The notes: generated by a model from the letters alone, not told the origin. Shown: positions 52,860 to 61,901, numbered from the stretch's first letter. The stretch is DNA of 64,000 nt from Alcaligenes endophyticus (GCF_026344035.1 NZ_JAPKND010000002.1:124001-188000); one strand, 5' to 3'. Made by a program: numbers and translations.

Positions 52860-53846
52860 GTGATACAGGAAAAGCAGATAGCTCTGGAGACTTTCGAGTT
52901 TCAGCAAGGTGACGTGTTGCAGCAGGTTCCCGTGACCTGGCAGCAAGTAGGCTGCGCGCCTAGGTCAGACAACGTCGTGCTTTTCCTGCATGGAATCAGT
53001 GCCAGCCACCAGGCTTTAGTACCTTCGACTGGAGTAGTCTATAACGATGCCGGTTGGGGGCAAGGCCTGATCGGCCCAGGTTGTTCCGTAGATACTGATC
53101 ATTTTTGTGTTCTGATTCCCAATACATTGGGGTCGTGTTTCGGTACTTTGGGGCCACGCAGTGCGGCCAATGGTGAAGGAGCGCTTTATGATGCTCATTT
53201 TCCTGCTTTTGGTATTCACGATGCAGTTCGCTTACAGCAAGCTTGGCTACGGGCGATTGGCATAGAGCAACTACATGCTGTGATTGGTTACTCTTACGGA
53301 GGCTATCAGGCGTTCCAGTGGGCAGTCAATCAGCAGTGGCCTAGCCCGCGTACGGCAGTATTGGCGTCGGCTCCAAAGGGGCGCGGTCGCCCTCAAGAAC
53401 TACAGGATCTTAAGCGCTACGCGTCTTTGCGTTATAAGGCATTGCCGGGGCAGACTTGGACTCATCACGCGCAAACGCTAGCAGCCTGGCGTGAGCAACG
53501 AGTGCGGACTTTACAGGCGTATGGCGTGCAAGTGGACTGTCCGCACGAGCAACAGGCTATCGAGGCTTGGGCTCGGGAGTTTGATCCGTTGACGTTGGCA
53601 GGCTTACGGGCCGCGGCATTAGGGTTTGAGTGTAGTCATGCCTTGGCGCAGGTGTCGACGGATTTACTTATTTTGTTATGCCAGACAGATACGTTATTTC
53701 CACCTGAGGTCGTAGACGGTATGCGTATGGGTAACCGTACTACCGTGCAGCAGATAAATGGTTCTATGGGGCATGTCTCGCCCTTGTACGAGCCAGATCT
53801 TTGGGCTGAGCACCTAGCCCCCTTTTTGCAGTGCTACCGTGTGTGA
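52860..53846 (+). CDS. Alpha/beta hydrolase, homoserine O-acetyltransferase-like
   Basis: A 328-residue MetX-like alpha/beta hydrolase: oxyanion LFLHGISASHQA, GLIGPGCSVDTDHFCVLIPN, nucleophile elbow GYSYGGYQAFQWA, acid in CQTDTLFPP, and base in GSMGHVSPL. True MetX has GGSMGGMQALEW, so this is a divergent member, possibly an esterase or acyltransferase of the operon's own pathway. The start is GTG 52860 with GGGAGG 5 bases upstream. Its 3' end overlaps the convergent LysR gene by 33 bases. Confidence 0.87.
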   Translation: MIQEKQIALETFEFQQGDVLQQVPVTWQQVGCAPRSDNVVLFLHGISASHQALVPSTGVVYNDAGWGQGLIGPGCSVDTDHFCVLIPNTLGSCFGTLGPRSAANGEGALYDAHFPAFGIHDAVRLQQAWLRAIGIEQLHAVIGYSYGGYQAFQWAVNQQWPSPRTAVLASAPKGRGRPQELQDLKRYASLRYKALPGQTWTHHAQTLAAWREQRVRTLQAYGVQVDCPHEQQAIEAWAREFDPLTLAGLRAAALGFECSHALAQVSTDLLILLCQTDTLFPPEVVDGMRMGNRTTVQQINGSMGHVSPLYEPDLWAEHLAPFLQCYRV

Positions 53847-54710
53847 TAACCATCGACGGAATACCTGAACCGCAGGCAGAACGCTTTTTTGTTCGGGATA
53901 GCAGAAGTAATATCCGTATTGCGCTTGCAAAGGTAGAGGCAAGGGCATAATCAGTTTTCCGCTGGCCAGTTCTTCTTCGATTAAACAGCGCGGAATCAGT
54001 GCTGTCCCAAAACCAGCCATAGCCGCTTGAATTAACAACATGTACTGATCAAAGCGTGGGCCTGTCCAGGCGCGTATGGTGTCTTGCCCTGCGGCGGCAA
54101 ACCAGTCGGTCCAAGAGCGTTGTACGGTGGTGTGATGCAGTAAATCGTATTGCAGTAAGTCGCTAGGACGATGGGCGGGTTGGGTGAAAAGCCCCGGACT
54201 GCATACGGGGACAAGCTCATGACCGGCGACATAGTCGGCTTGGCTATCGGGCCAGACGCCGGTGCCGTAGCGTATCGAGGCATCCACGTCAGGAGACGTG
54301 AATTCATAGCCCATGCGATGCGGCAGGAACTCAATATTTAACTCTGGATGCTGCTGTCGCAGTGTGGGCAGGCGCGGTATAAGCCATTTGCTGCCAAACG
54401 AGGGCAGGCTGGTTAGTCGCAGCACGCCGCTGTGTTCCACTCTTGTCATGACCGACATAGAAATGGCTTCGATACGATTCAAGCCTGCACGTACTTCGTG
54501 TAAGTAGCGGGTGCCGACGTTGGTTAATAATAAGCCCCGTGAAGTGCGCACAAATAGCTCGACCCCAAGGAAAGTTTCCAGACTTTTTATTTGTTTGCTG
54601 ACGGCACCTTGTGTAATGCAGAGCTCTTGCGCTGCACGGGTAAAACTGCCTTGACGGGCGGTGGCCTCGAAGGCTTGTAATTCCGAAAGATTAGGGCAGA
54701 AGCGTCGCAT
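53814..54710 (-). CDS. LysR-family regulator (GcvA-like)
   Basis: A 298-residue LysR protein: NLSELQAFEATARQGSFTRAAQELCITQGAVSKQIKSLE, and the GcvA-type LRLTSLPSFGSKWLIPRLP. It is divergent from the Bug/formylglutamate-amidohydrolase operon with two palindromes between. Its end overlaps the hydrolase gene tail-to-tail. Confidence 0.94.
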   Translation of the reverse strand: MRRFCPNLSELQAFEATARQGSFTRAAQELCITQGAVSKQIKSLETFLGVELFVRTSRGLLLTNVGTRYLHEVRAGLNRIEAISMSVMTRVEHSGVLRLTSLPSFGSKWLIPRLPTLRQQHPELNIEFLPHRMGYEFTSPDVDASIRYGTGVWPDSQADYVAGHELVPVCSPGLFTQPAHRPSDLLQYDLLHHTTVQRSWTDWFAAAGQDTIRAWTGPRFDQYMLLIQAAMAGFGTALIPRCLIEEELASGKLIMPLPLPLQAQYGYYFCYPEQKSVLPAVQVFRRWLSHTVALQKGG

Positions 54711-54797
54711 GACTAAAGAGAATATTCGTTTTAAGGGAAAAGTCGTTGAAATATAAGCATTAGTAGAGTGTGATTAGTGTAGCGTTTTTATCACTCT

Positions 54798-54812
54798 ATT
54801 CCCTATTGGAAT
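54798..54812. promoter_or_regulatory. LysR box 1 before the Bug/FGase-like operon
   Basis: ATTCC-CTATT-GGAAT, a perfect 15-base inverted repeat of the T-N11-A class in the divergent promoter region. Confidence 0.6.
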
Positions 54813-54813
54813 G

Positions 54814-54833
54814 ACGATACGAGAAATTATCGT
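54814..54833. promoter_or_regulatory. Second inverted repeat before the Bug/FGase-like operon
   Basis: ACGATA-N8-TATCGT directly adjacent to LysR box 1. Tandem recognition and activation sites are typical of LysR promoters. Confidence 0.45.
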
Positions 54834-54927
54834 TTGCCCTGTTTTGCTGGACCAATGCAGAATGAGTGAGCGATGCGGCTAAGCTTAGTAGGCAAAGCGG
54901 CACAATACCAACATAAGGAGACACCCT

Positions 54928-55911
54928 GTGAAACAAACAACTATTACTCATCGTTTAGGTTTACTGGCCGCTACACTTTGTGTGACGTTTGCCAGCACGG
55001 CGCATGCAGAGCAGTATCCCAGTCGCGCTATTAACTTGGTAGTACCTTTTGCCGCAGGGGGTACCACGGATATTGTCGGTCGCATTGTGGCCGATGAGCT
55101 AGGCCGTGAACTGGGCAAACCCGTAGTGGTTGAGAATCGCGCCGGCGCCGGCGGCTCGATAGGTGCGGCTTATGTGGCCAGTGCCAAGCCAGACGGTTAT
55201 ACCTTAGGGATTGCTACGGTTAGCACGCATGGCATTAACCCAGCGGTGTATGTCAATTTACCCTTTGACGCACAAAAAGATTTTCAACCTATTACTAATT
55301 TGGCCGCTGTGCCTAACGTGATGGTCGTCAATCCTAATGTGCCGGCAAAAGACATGCAGGCATTTTTGGCTTTGGCAAAAAGTGAGCCGGGTAAGTACAC
55401 CTACGCGTCAGCAGGTAATGGTTCAGTCTCACACATGATGGGCGAACTCTTTAAAGCGACTGCGGAGGTCGACATGCTACATGTTCCCTACCGTGGCGTG
55501 GGCCCTGCTTTGACCGATACGCTGGCTGGTCAAGTGAATGTTTTGTACGACAATTTGCCTTCTTCTTTACCGCAGATTAAAAGTGGTGGCTTAGTGGCAT
55601 TAGCCGTGGCTTCGCCAGAGCGCTCGGCGGCTGCGCCGGATGTGCCTACCTTCGCAGAAGTGGGATTAGAGGCACTGAATACCCCCTCTTGGTTTGGTTT
55701 GGTGGCTCCGGCCGGCATTCCTGACGAGGTGTTGGCGACGTTGAATGCGAGCACAGTTAAAATTTTAAATAGTGATCGCGTTAAACAAAAATTGGCCGAC
55801 TTAGGTGCTCAGCCTATTGCTGACACGCCTGAGCACTTTGCGCAGACGATCGCCGAAACGATTGCTTTGAATGCGGAAATCGCTAAACAAGCCAAGATCG
55901 AAATTAAGTAA
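54928..55911 (+). CDS. Bug/TctC-family periplasmic binding protein
   Basis: A 327-residue receptor with signal peptide (cleavage after AHA) and the core YPSRAINLVVPFAAGGTTDIVGR. The start is GTG 54928 with AAGGAGACA upstream. First gene of an operon with two amide-bond hydrolases, suggesting uptake of an N-acyl or N-carbamoyl compound. Confidence 0.93.
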   Translation: MKQTTITHRLGLLAATLCVTFASTAHAEQYPSRAINLVVPFAAGGTTDIVGRIVADELGRELGKPVVVENRAGAGGSIGAAYVASAKPDGYTLGIATVSTHGINPAVYVNLPFDAQKDFQPITNLAAVPNVMVVNPNVPAKDMQAFLALAKSEPGKYTYASAGNGSVSHMMGELFKATAEVDMLHVPYRGVGPALTDTLAGQVNVLYDNLPSSLPQIKSGGLVALAVASPERSAAAPDVPTFAEVGLEALNTPSWFGLVAPAGIPDEVLATLNASTVKILNSDRVKQKLADLGAQPIADTPEHFAQTIAETIALNAEIAKQAKIEIK

Positions 55912-55921
55912 AGCGTCTAAC

Positions 55922-55945
55922 ACGTCATGTCTTGGGGCATGACGT
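55922..55945 (+). other. Short hairpin between Bug and FGase-like genes
   Basis: ACGTCATG / CATGACGT with an 8-base loop and no T-run. It may reduce downstream expression or stabilise the Bug message, as often seen after binding-protein genes (inference). Confidence 0.45.
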
Positions 55946-55970
55946 TATGTGGTCATTCTAAGAAAACGTC

Positions 55971-56834
55971 ATGTCATTATTGTCTTATCGTTATTTGGCT
56001 CCCGCCGCAGGTTCGGTTGAGCCCGCTTGTGTTCCGCTTGTGCTCGACTCTCCGCATAGCGGCACCGAATACCCCCCTGATTTTGCGGCGGCGATTGACC
56101 CAGGAGCCTTGCGCACTGCTGAAGACACGTGGGTGGCCGACTTGTGGGATGCCGCTCCTCAGTTAGGGATAGCATTATTAGCTGCCCGTTTTCCGCGTAG
56201 CTACATTGATGCCAATCGTGGCTTGGACGAGATTGACTCGCTATTATTAGACCAGCCTTGGCCCCATCCGCTGCCAGAATCAGCTAAGGTGCGCTTGGGC
56301 AAGGGTTTGATTTGGCGCATGATGGACGACGGCACGCCTTTGTATCAGCGCCGCTTAAGTCACGACGAAGTACATTGGCGTATAGCGCAATGCTGGCAGC
56401 CCTATCATGACAAATTGCAGGCCGTTATAGATCAGACCCACGCGCAGTTCGGTAAAGTTTGGCATATTAACTGCCACTCTATGCCTAGTGTGGCTGGTGC
56501 CTATGCTACCGAACAGCCGGGCTTGCAGCATCCTGATTTTGTCTTGGGTGATCGCGATGGCAGCACCGCAGGACCCGAGTTTCATACGTTCATTGCCGAC
56601 TTCTTACGCGCTTTGGGTTATAGCGTCAGCATCAATGATCCCTATAAAGGGGTGGAAATTGTACGCCGCTATGGTGATCCCGCTCATGGACGGCACAGCT
56701 TGCAAATCGAGATTAACCGTCGTTTGTATATGGATGAGCGCAGCCTTCGTCCCACGGCGGGCTTTGCCCCGTTACGTCAGCATCTGAAGGAATTGATGCG
56801 GGCATTGAGCGATTGGACGCCTACTCAGCTGTAA
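55971..56834 (+). CDS. N-formylglutamate amidohydrolase-family protein
   Basis: A 287-residue FGase-like zinc hydrolase: LDSPHSGTEYPPDF near the start, DANRGLDEID, INCHSMPS, and IVRRYGDPAHGRHSLQIEINR near the end, all family hallmarks. HutG-type members cleave N-formyl-L-glutamate in histidine breakdown, but no hut genes are near and the partner is a carbamoylase, so another N-acyl amino acid is possible. Confidence 0.9.
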   Translation: MSLLSYRYLAPAAGSVEPACVPLVLDSPHSGTEYPPDFAAAIDPGALRTAEDTWVADLWDAAPQLGIALLAARFPRSYIDANRGLDEIDSLLLDQPWPHPLPESAKVRLGKGLIWRMMDDGTPLYQRRLSHDEVHWRIAQCWQPYHDKLQAVIDQTHAQFGKVWHINCHSMPSVAGAYATEQPGLQHPDFVLGDRDGSTAGPEFHTFIADFLRALGYSVSINDPYKGVEIVRRYGDPAHGRHSLQIEINRRLYMDERSLRPTAGFAPLRQHLKELMRALSDWTPTQL

Positions 56835-56842
56835 AGGGCAAG

Positions 56843-58132
56843 ATGGGATATTCATTCAAACCGGCTATGTGTTCGGTAGTAAAGACAGTTGTCCAAGCTT
56901 TAAATGCGCAGCGCTTGTGGCAACGTATTGAGGATTTATCGTGTTTCACAGAGCCCGCACGTCCGTGGACCCGCAGGGCCTTCACACCGCTTCATGGACA
57001 ATCCAGAGTTTGGCTGCAAGAGCAAATGCAAGCCGCTGGTATGGAAGTGCGACAAGATGAGGCTGGCAATTTGATTGGCTCGCTTCGGGGCCGTGATCCA
57101 GATGCACCACCGGTAGTCACGGGTTCGCATAGCGATACGGTGGTGGATGGGGGGCGTTTTGATGGCATTGTAGGAGTGTTAGCCGGCATTGAGTTGGCCC
57201 ACGCCTTGCAGGATGCGGGAGTTCAACCCTTGCGCACCTTCGAGGTGATCGATTTCTTATCCGAAGAGCCTAGCGATTACGGTATCTCCTGCGTTGGCAG
57301 CCGCGCCTTAGCCGGTGTGCTAGAGGCTGATATGCTAGCCAGCACGAATGACACAGGAGAAACGTTGGCACAGGGTATAGCCCGCATTGGTGGGCAGCAC
57401 CATAAGCTGGATAAGGTTCGGCGTTTGCCCGGTAGCGTGGCAGCCTTTTTAGAGCTACACATTGAGCAAGGCCCTGTCTTGGAGGCCCGTGCAATCCCTG
57501 TAGGGGTAGTGAGCCATTTAGTGGGTATACGACGGGTACAGATTACTGTGCAGGGGCGCCCCGATCATGCGGGCACGACGCCTATGGATTTACGTTGCGA
57601 TGCATTAGTGGCTGCCGCGCGCCTTATTGACGCGTGTTATCAGCAGGCTAAGGCATTGAATCAGCCCGATGTATACGTGGTGGCAACCGTGGGGCGGGTA
57701 GATGTTCAGCCCAATGTGCCGAATGCCGTACCCGGGCGAGTAGAAATGGTGCTTGAACTGCGTAGCGACCAAGAGTCTGTATTAGCTAGTTTTCCAGAAC
57801 TCTTATTGCAGGCGCAGGAAGAAAAACTGCGTGAGCTTGGCGTCAGCCTGAGTACACGAGAGTTGAGTCGTGCCCCGGTGACACATTGTGATCCTGCGAT
57901 CATGCAGCTTATTCGTGATAGTGCCCGGCAGTGTGGCTATGATAGTTTGACCTTGCCCAGTGGTGCCGGACACGATGCGGTATATATGGCGCGTATAGCG
58001 CCCATGGGGATGGTATTTGTGCCGTGCTTGAATGGTCGTAGTCATTGTCCGGAAGAATGGTTAGACATTGATCAGCTCATGGCGGGTACCCAAGTGTTAG
58101 CGGCCAGTATGATGCATTTATTGATGCAGTAG
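56843..58132 (+). CDS. M20-family amidase/carbamoylase (hydantoinase-carbamoylase or allantoate amidohydrolase type)
   Basis: A 429-residue zinc hydrolase: GSHSDTVVDGGRFDG (His, Asp ligands), FLSEEPSDYG, LELHIEQGPVLE, HAGTTPMDLR and SGAGHDA, matching the HyuC/AllC group that splits N-carbamoyl amino acids or allantoate. Start: ATG 56843 follows AAAGGG right after the FGase stop; a TTG at 56813 inside that gene is an alternative. With the FGase-like gene it forms a two-step N-acyl/N-carbamoyl removal module. Confidence 0.9.
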   Translation: MGYSFKPAMCSVVKTVVQALNAQRLWQRIEDLSCFTEPARPWTRRAFTPLHGQSRVWLQEQMQAAGMEVRQDEAGNLIGSLRGRDPDAPPVVTGSHSDTVVDGGRFDGIVGVLAGIELAHALQDAGVQPLRTFEVIDFLSEEPSDYGISCVGSRALAGVLEADMLASTNDTGETLAQGIARIGGQHHKLDKVRRLPGSVAAFLELHIEQGPVLEARAIPVGVVSHLVGIRRVQITVQGRPDHAGTTPMDLRCDALVAAARLIDACYQQAKALNQPDVYVVATVGRVDVQPNVPNAVPGRVEMVLELRSDQESVLASFPELLLQAQEEKLRELGVSLSTRELSRAPVTHCDPAIMQLIRDSARQCGYDSLTLPSGAGHDAVYMARIAPMGMVFVPCLNGRSHCPEEWLDIDQLMAGTQVLAASMMHLLMQ

Positions 58133-58267
58133 TAGTCTCTGGGCGCACCTTCAACGGCAGTCCCTGGCGTTGTTGCGAGTCAGCGATAAGTGCGGCTCTA
58201 AGCAGCGGGGAGGTGACTCAATGTTATAGTTATCTTTCCCTTCTTCTGTCTTTTTTTCGTTTCTGCC

Positions 58268-58951
58268 ATGCCTGTTGTTTCTAATGCTGTTGAGCGCATT
58301 CCAGTGAATGCTGTAGGCCGTGATTTTGCTGTAGGCGATATCCACGGGTGCTTCACTAAACTTGCCATAGCGATGGGTAAGGTGCACTTTGATCCCCAAA
58401 AAGATCGCCTTTTTTCAGTCGGTGATTTGGTAGATCGTGGCCCCGAGTCGCACCAGGTACTGACGTGGTTAGACCAGCCTTGGTTTTATGCTATTTCTGG
58501 CAATCATGAGCTTTTAACGTGGCGGCGTGCTTTAGGTAACCCCATTAAAGAAGTGGACCATCGCCAGCACGGCGGGCTGTGGTTAGATGCATGTAGCCCA
58601 GAGCAGCAACAACGCATTGGCGAGCGCTTGCAAGCCTTGCCTTGGGCCTTTGAAATCGCTACGCCCGAAGGACCGGTGGGCATAGTACACGCCGACTTCC
58701 CTTATGACGATTGGCGCAAAATACATGAGCAAGAGTTTAGCCCTGAAGATATTGATGTATGCCATTGGTCGGTGCAACGCTATCAGCAGCAGTACCCTCA
58801 TGCCATTAAAAATGTGCGGGCGGTAGTGCATGGCCATAAAACCATTAACCGCATGGCTCAGTTGGGCAATGTTTATTTTATTGACACGGGCGGCTGGCGT
58901 TCGGGCGGGCACTTTACCTTATTAAATTTGCATACCCTCAGACCGATGTAA
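58268..58951 (+). CDS. PPP-family Ser/Thr protein phosphatase (PrpA/lambda-like)
   Basis: A 227-residue metallophosphoesterase: GDIHGCF, GDLVDRGPES and GNHE motifs, plus HGHKTI, the full metal set of lambda-type phosphatases. It could act on phosphoproteins or nucleotides. It appears to be a single-gene unit. Confidence 0.92.
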   Translation: MPVVSNAVERIPVNAVGRDFAVGDIHGCFTKLAIAMGKVHFDPQKDRLFSVGDLVDRGPESHQVLTWLDQPWFYAISGNHELLTWRRALGNPIKEVDHRQHGGLWLDACSPEQQQRIGERLQALPWAFEIATPEGPVGIVHADFPYDDWRKIHEQEFSPEDIDVCHWSVQRYQQQYPHAIKNVRAVVHGHKTINRMAQLGNVYFIDTGGWRSGGHFTLLNLHTLRPM

Positions 58952-59058
58952 GTCAGGAGTCTTTACTTGCGCACGCAGACCAGTTTATAGACTAAGAGGT
59001 TATGATGAAACTCTGTCGGGGTTTCTTGGGCACTGTGGTCGGCTTTATTACTTAGCGG

Positions 59059-59760
59059 TCAATTCTGCTCACCGGTTAGGTGCGTAGGGACAGAAATTGG
59101 TGTGTGAAATTGAGATTCGCTTGTTGTTGCGTGGCTGCCCTGTTCGGCCAGCCAGTTCGCCTGTGTGTAGTGGCAACCAGGAAACAACTCGTACAAGGTA
59201 GTCTCTTGCTTGAGTAGTGCTCGTACTACATTAATCAGTTGATGCGCTTCGGTTTGGCTACGTACCTCTAGGGGCGCTACCAGCTCTACAGCTTTACACC
59301 AAGGTAGTTGACGTATACGAATGCTAGGGCAAATAGTGTATTGCGCGCTAAAACGCAATTCTTCTTTAGCCGCTGCCAGCGCTTGTAGCCAAGCTTCTTG
59401 CGCTTCAGTGAACAGCATTTCGGTTGCGTAGCGTTTTTTGCGCCCTAAACCTACTTTTTTATAAAGCGTTTTACCCGGCTGCGAGAACCAGTCAGTAGGC
59501 TCTAGATTGAGGTGAGCGCAAGCCGTGTAGGCAGCTGTATCAATGTATGCTTGATATAGATTGCGAGGATGTTGCCAAGCGACTTTAACGCGCATGCGGC
59601 TATGGATAAATCCCACGTCGTCCCACCAGGAGAGTTCGTTGCGCTGCTCATCATCGTAAACGTGATAAATACATACCCCATTAGGCCAAGAACCCCCCGC
59701 TTGGGTGCTGTGGTAGTGGCGTGCCTGCTGGCGACTACGTTCTAGAAAGCGATTTTTCAT
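59059..59760 (-). CDS. Hypothetical protein, 233 residues
   Basis: A soluble, aromatic-rich protein: no signal peptide or membrane segment, with many Trp, Tyr and His (GVCIYHVYDDEQRNELSWWD, ICPSIRIRQLPWCKAVELVA). I recognise no family. Even composition and a good-length ORF with few competitors support it being real. It is convergent with the phosphatase gene and has the start ATG at 59760. Confidence 0.7.
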   Translation of the reverse strand: MKNRFLERSRQQARHYHSTQAGGSWPNGVCIYHVYDDEQRNELSWWDDVGFIHSRMRVKVAWQHPRNLYQAYIDTAAYTACAHLNLEPTDWFSQPGKTLYKKVGLGRKKRYATEMLFTEAQEAWLQALAAAKEELRFSAQYTICPSIRIRQLPWCKAVELVAPLEVRSQTEAHQLINVVRALLKQETTLYELFPGCHYTQANWLAEQGSHATTSESQFHTPISVPTHLTGEQN

Positions 59761-60143
59761 AACAGATGGTTTAGTGTTATATGGCTAGATCTTAGGCGTA
59801 GATTCAATGCTGGCTGTTGTACGCCAGATATATTCTAATCGTGGATCGGAATGGCGGTACTTACCTTGTTATAGTATGTGTAAAAAAATCGTGAAAGTAC
59901 ATAAACACCAACGACATAAACCTTCGTCTATTGAGGGCCGACTTATATGGCTGTTAGGTGCCATAGATGTAGTAGCGATTGTTTCAATGTTACGCATAAG
60001 AGGATACGCACTACAAGCAGGAAGCCAGGCTTTATTTATAGAGTGCTTTGCTTCAGAAAGGGCAAAGGAGCGCCTAAATACGGCAGGGCTTCATAGAGTT
60101 ATTTTTCTTTCGCTAGTTTTAAGTTATGCGAGAAAGGGAAGCC
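59761..60143. other. Gene-free stretch before the DASS transporter
   Basis: A 120-codon plus-strand ORF (59807-60169) crosses into the transporter gene and has no family features, so I treat this as non-coding leader and promoter DNA. No terminator or clear palindrome was noted. Confidence 0.5.
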
Positions 60144-61613
60144 ATGTCTTTGAAATTGGAACCTGTTAAGCCCATCCCAGCTTTAGTAGCTCTAGCCTTG
60201 GGCATAGTCATTTGGTTTATGGTGCCGGTGCCAGACGGAGTCAGTCCTAATGCTTGGCACTTACTGGCTTTGTTCGTAGCGACTATTGCAGCCATTATTG
60301 GCAAAGCCTTACCCATAGGGGCGGTGTCGATTATTGCGATTTCGCTGGTGGCGCTCACCCAAGTTACGAATCCCGGTAATCCTAAAGCCGCCTTGGCCGA
60401 TGCCTTGAGCGGCTTTTCTAATGAGCTCATTTGGCTGATTGGTATCTCTATTATGGTGTCCCAAAGCTTAAATAAAACGGGCTTGGGCGCGCGCATAGGG
60501 TATTTTATGATTTCCCTGTTCGGCAAACGCACCTTAGGGGTGGCCTATGCCCTGGCGTTTTCCGAAACCGTGCTGGCACCGGTGACGCCAAGTAATACCG
60601 CACGTGGCGGCGGGATTATTCACCCCATTATGCAGTCCATCGCAGACAGCTTTGGCTCTAAACCTGAACGCGGCTCTACCGAGAAAATTGGGCGTTATTT
60701 GGCCTTGGTCAATTACAACACCAACCCGATCACCTCGGCCATGTTCATTACTGCCACAGCGCCTAACCCTTTAATTGTTAGCCTGATCTACGAGGGGTCG
60801 GGTACACAGTTAAGTTGGGGGATGTGGGCCATTGCAGCTTTTGTACCGGCATTGGTGTCGTTGTTGCTTATGCCTTTGGTCATTTACTTTCTTTATCCAC
60901 CCCAAATTAAGCGCACGCCTGATGCGCCTCAGTTTGCGCGTGCGCAAATGCAAGCCTTAGGGCCTTTAGCCTTAGCCGAAAAGATCACCCTAGGTGTATT
61001 TGCCTTATTGTTATTTTTATGGGCTGGTGTGCCAGCCATGATTTTTGGCGATGCATTCAGCGTTAGTCCTACAACTGCTGCGTTTGTTGGCCTGTCTATC
61101 TTGCTGTTAACCGGTGTTTTGCAGTGGGATGAAGTATTAAAGAACAAAGGGGCGTGGGATACCGTAGTATGGTTTTCTGCCTTGGTAATGATGGCCGGCT
61201 TTTTGGGCAAGCTAGGTTTGGTGTCTTGGCTAGCACTTACCGTTGGCAACGGTATTGATAGTTTAGGGCTAAGCTGGGTAGTGGGCATGTTAATACTCGT
61301 GCTGGTGTACGTGTATTCGCACTACTTTTTTGCCAGTACTACTGCTCACATTACAGCGATGTTCGCCGCATTTTTCGCGGCAGGTATGGCGTTAGGTGCG
61401 CCGCCTATGTTGCTGGCCTTAACTTTGGGGTTTTCTTCATCGTTGATGATGTCGCTAACCCATTATGGAACCGGTACAGCGCCTATTATTTTTGGTTCGG
61501 GCTACACCACCTTGGGCGAATGGTGGAAAACCGGTTTCGTAGTCAGCGTAGTGAATTTGGCTGTTTGGTTTTACCTGGGTGGATTGTGGTGGAAGGTATT
61601 GGGGTATTGGTAA
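60144..61613 (+). CDS. DASS/SLC13-family anion transporter
   Basis: A 489-residue membrane protein with about 12 hydrophobic segments. It carries both family substrate motifs: SNTARGGGIIHPI after helix hairpin 1 (SNT motif) and LTHYGTGTAPIIFGSGY near the end (the TP-like second motif). Members carry dicarboxylates, citrate or tartrate, by sodium symport or antiport. Start: ATG 60144 follows AAGGGAAG by about 5 bases; ATG 60126 would place that site inside the gene. Confidence 0.93.
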   Translation: MSLKLEPVKPIPALVALALGIVIWFMVPVPDGVSPNAWHLLALFVATIAAIIGKALPIGAVSIIAISLVALTQVTNPGNPKAALADALSGFSNELIWLIGISIMVSQSLNKTGLGARIGYFMISLFGKRTLGVAYALAFSETVLAPVTPSNTARGGGIIHPIMQSIADSFGSKPERGSTEKIGRYLALVNYNTNPITSAMFITATAPNPLIVSLIYEGSGTQLSWGMWAIAAFVPALVSLLLMPLVIYFLYPPQIKRTPDAPQFARAQMQALGPLALAEKITLGVFALLLFLWAGVPAMIFGDAFSVSPTTAAFVGLSILLLTGVLQWDEVLKNKGAWDTVVWFSALVMMAGFLGKLGLVSWLALTVGNGIDSLGLSWVVGMLILVLVYVYSHYFFASTTAHITAMFAAFFAAGMALGAPPMLLALTLGFSSSLMMSLTHYGTGTAPIIFGSGYTTLGEWWKTGFVVSVVNLAVWFYLGGLWWKVLGYW

Positions 61614-61636
61614 GTAATACCAAAAGCCTAAAAGCA

Positions 61637-61666
61637 AAAATCGCGCTAATGGCGCGATTTTGTTTT
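61637..61666 (+). terminator. Terminator of the DASS transporter gene
   Basis: A 10-bp stem AAAATCGCGC / GCGCGATTTT with a 5-base loop and GTTTTA tail. Confidence 0.82.
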
Positions 61667-61699
61667 ATCGTGTAGCGAGTGGGCGCAGCAAGCGCCTAA

Positions 61700-61816
61700 T
61701 TATTTGTACACCTTAACAGCTTGCATGCGGCCATTGGCCAATGCGGAAAGATATACAGACATCCGGCGATCGATACGTCCTAACTTCGCCAGGGAGTGTT
61801 TAACCAGTTTTGCCAT
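61700..61816 (-). CDS. Candidate 38-residue basic small protein
   Basis: ATG 61816 to TAA 61700-61702 on the minus strand encodes a 38-residue basic peptide beginning MAKLVKHSLAKLGRIDRR and ending VKVYK. A good promoter lies upstream (TAGACT, 17 bases, TATAAT at 61867-61862), giving a leader of about 40 bases. The ribosome site (GGGTAG) is weak. I know no family. The promoter overlaps a large palindrome (61867-61901), suggesting regulation. Confidence 0.4.
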   Translation of the reverse strand: MAKLVKHSLAKLGRIDRRMSVYLSALANGRMQAVKVYK

Positions 61817-61866
61817 GATTTTCTACCCGTACAAAGAAGTTGTTTATGAATCAATATATGTATTAT

Positions 61867-61901
61867 AGGGAAAACCCTAGGAGTAGTCTAGGGTTTTCCC
61901 T
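61867..61901. promoter_or_regulatory. 13-bp perfect palindrome over a minus-strand promoter
   Basis: AGGGAAAACCCTA / TAGGGTTTTCCCT with a 9-base loop. It lies about 85 bases past the deaminase stop, so it could be its terminator, but there is no T-run in that direction. It also covers the -35 and spacer of the promoter for the 38-residue ORF, so it may be an operator. Confidence 0.5.

Noticed and set aside
59002-59055. 17-codon ORF with AAGAGGT ribosome-like site
   Set aside because: Too short to support, no promoter or conservation visible.
59807-60169. 120-codon plus-strand ORF
   Set aside because: It overlaps the real start of the DASS transporter, has a biased composition and no family motif; treated as non-coding.
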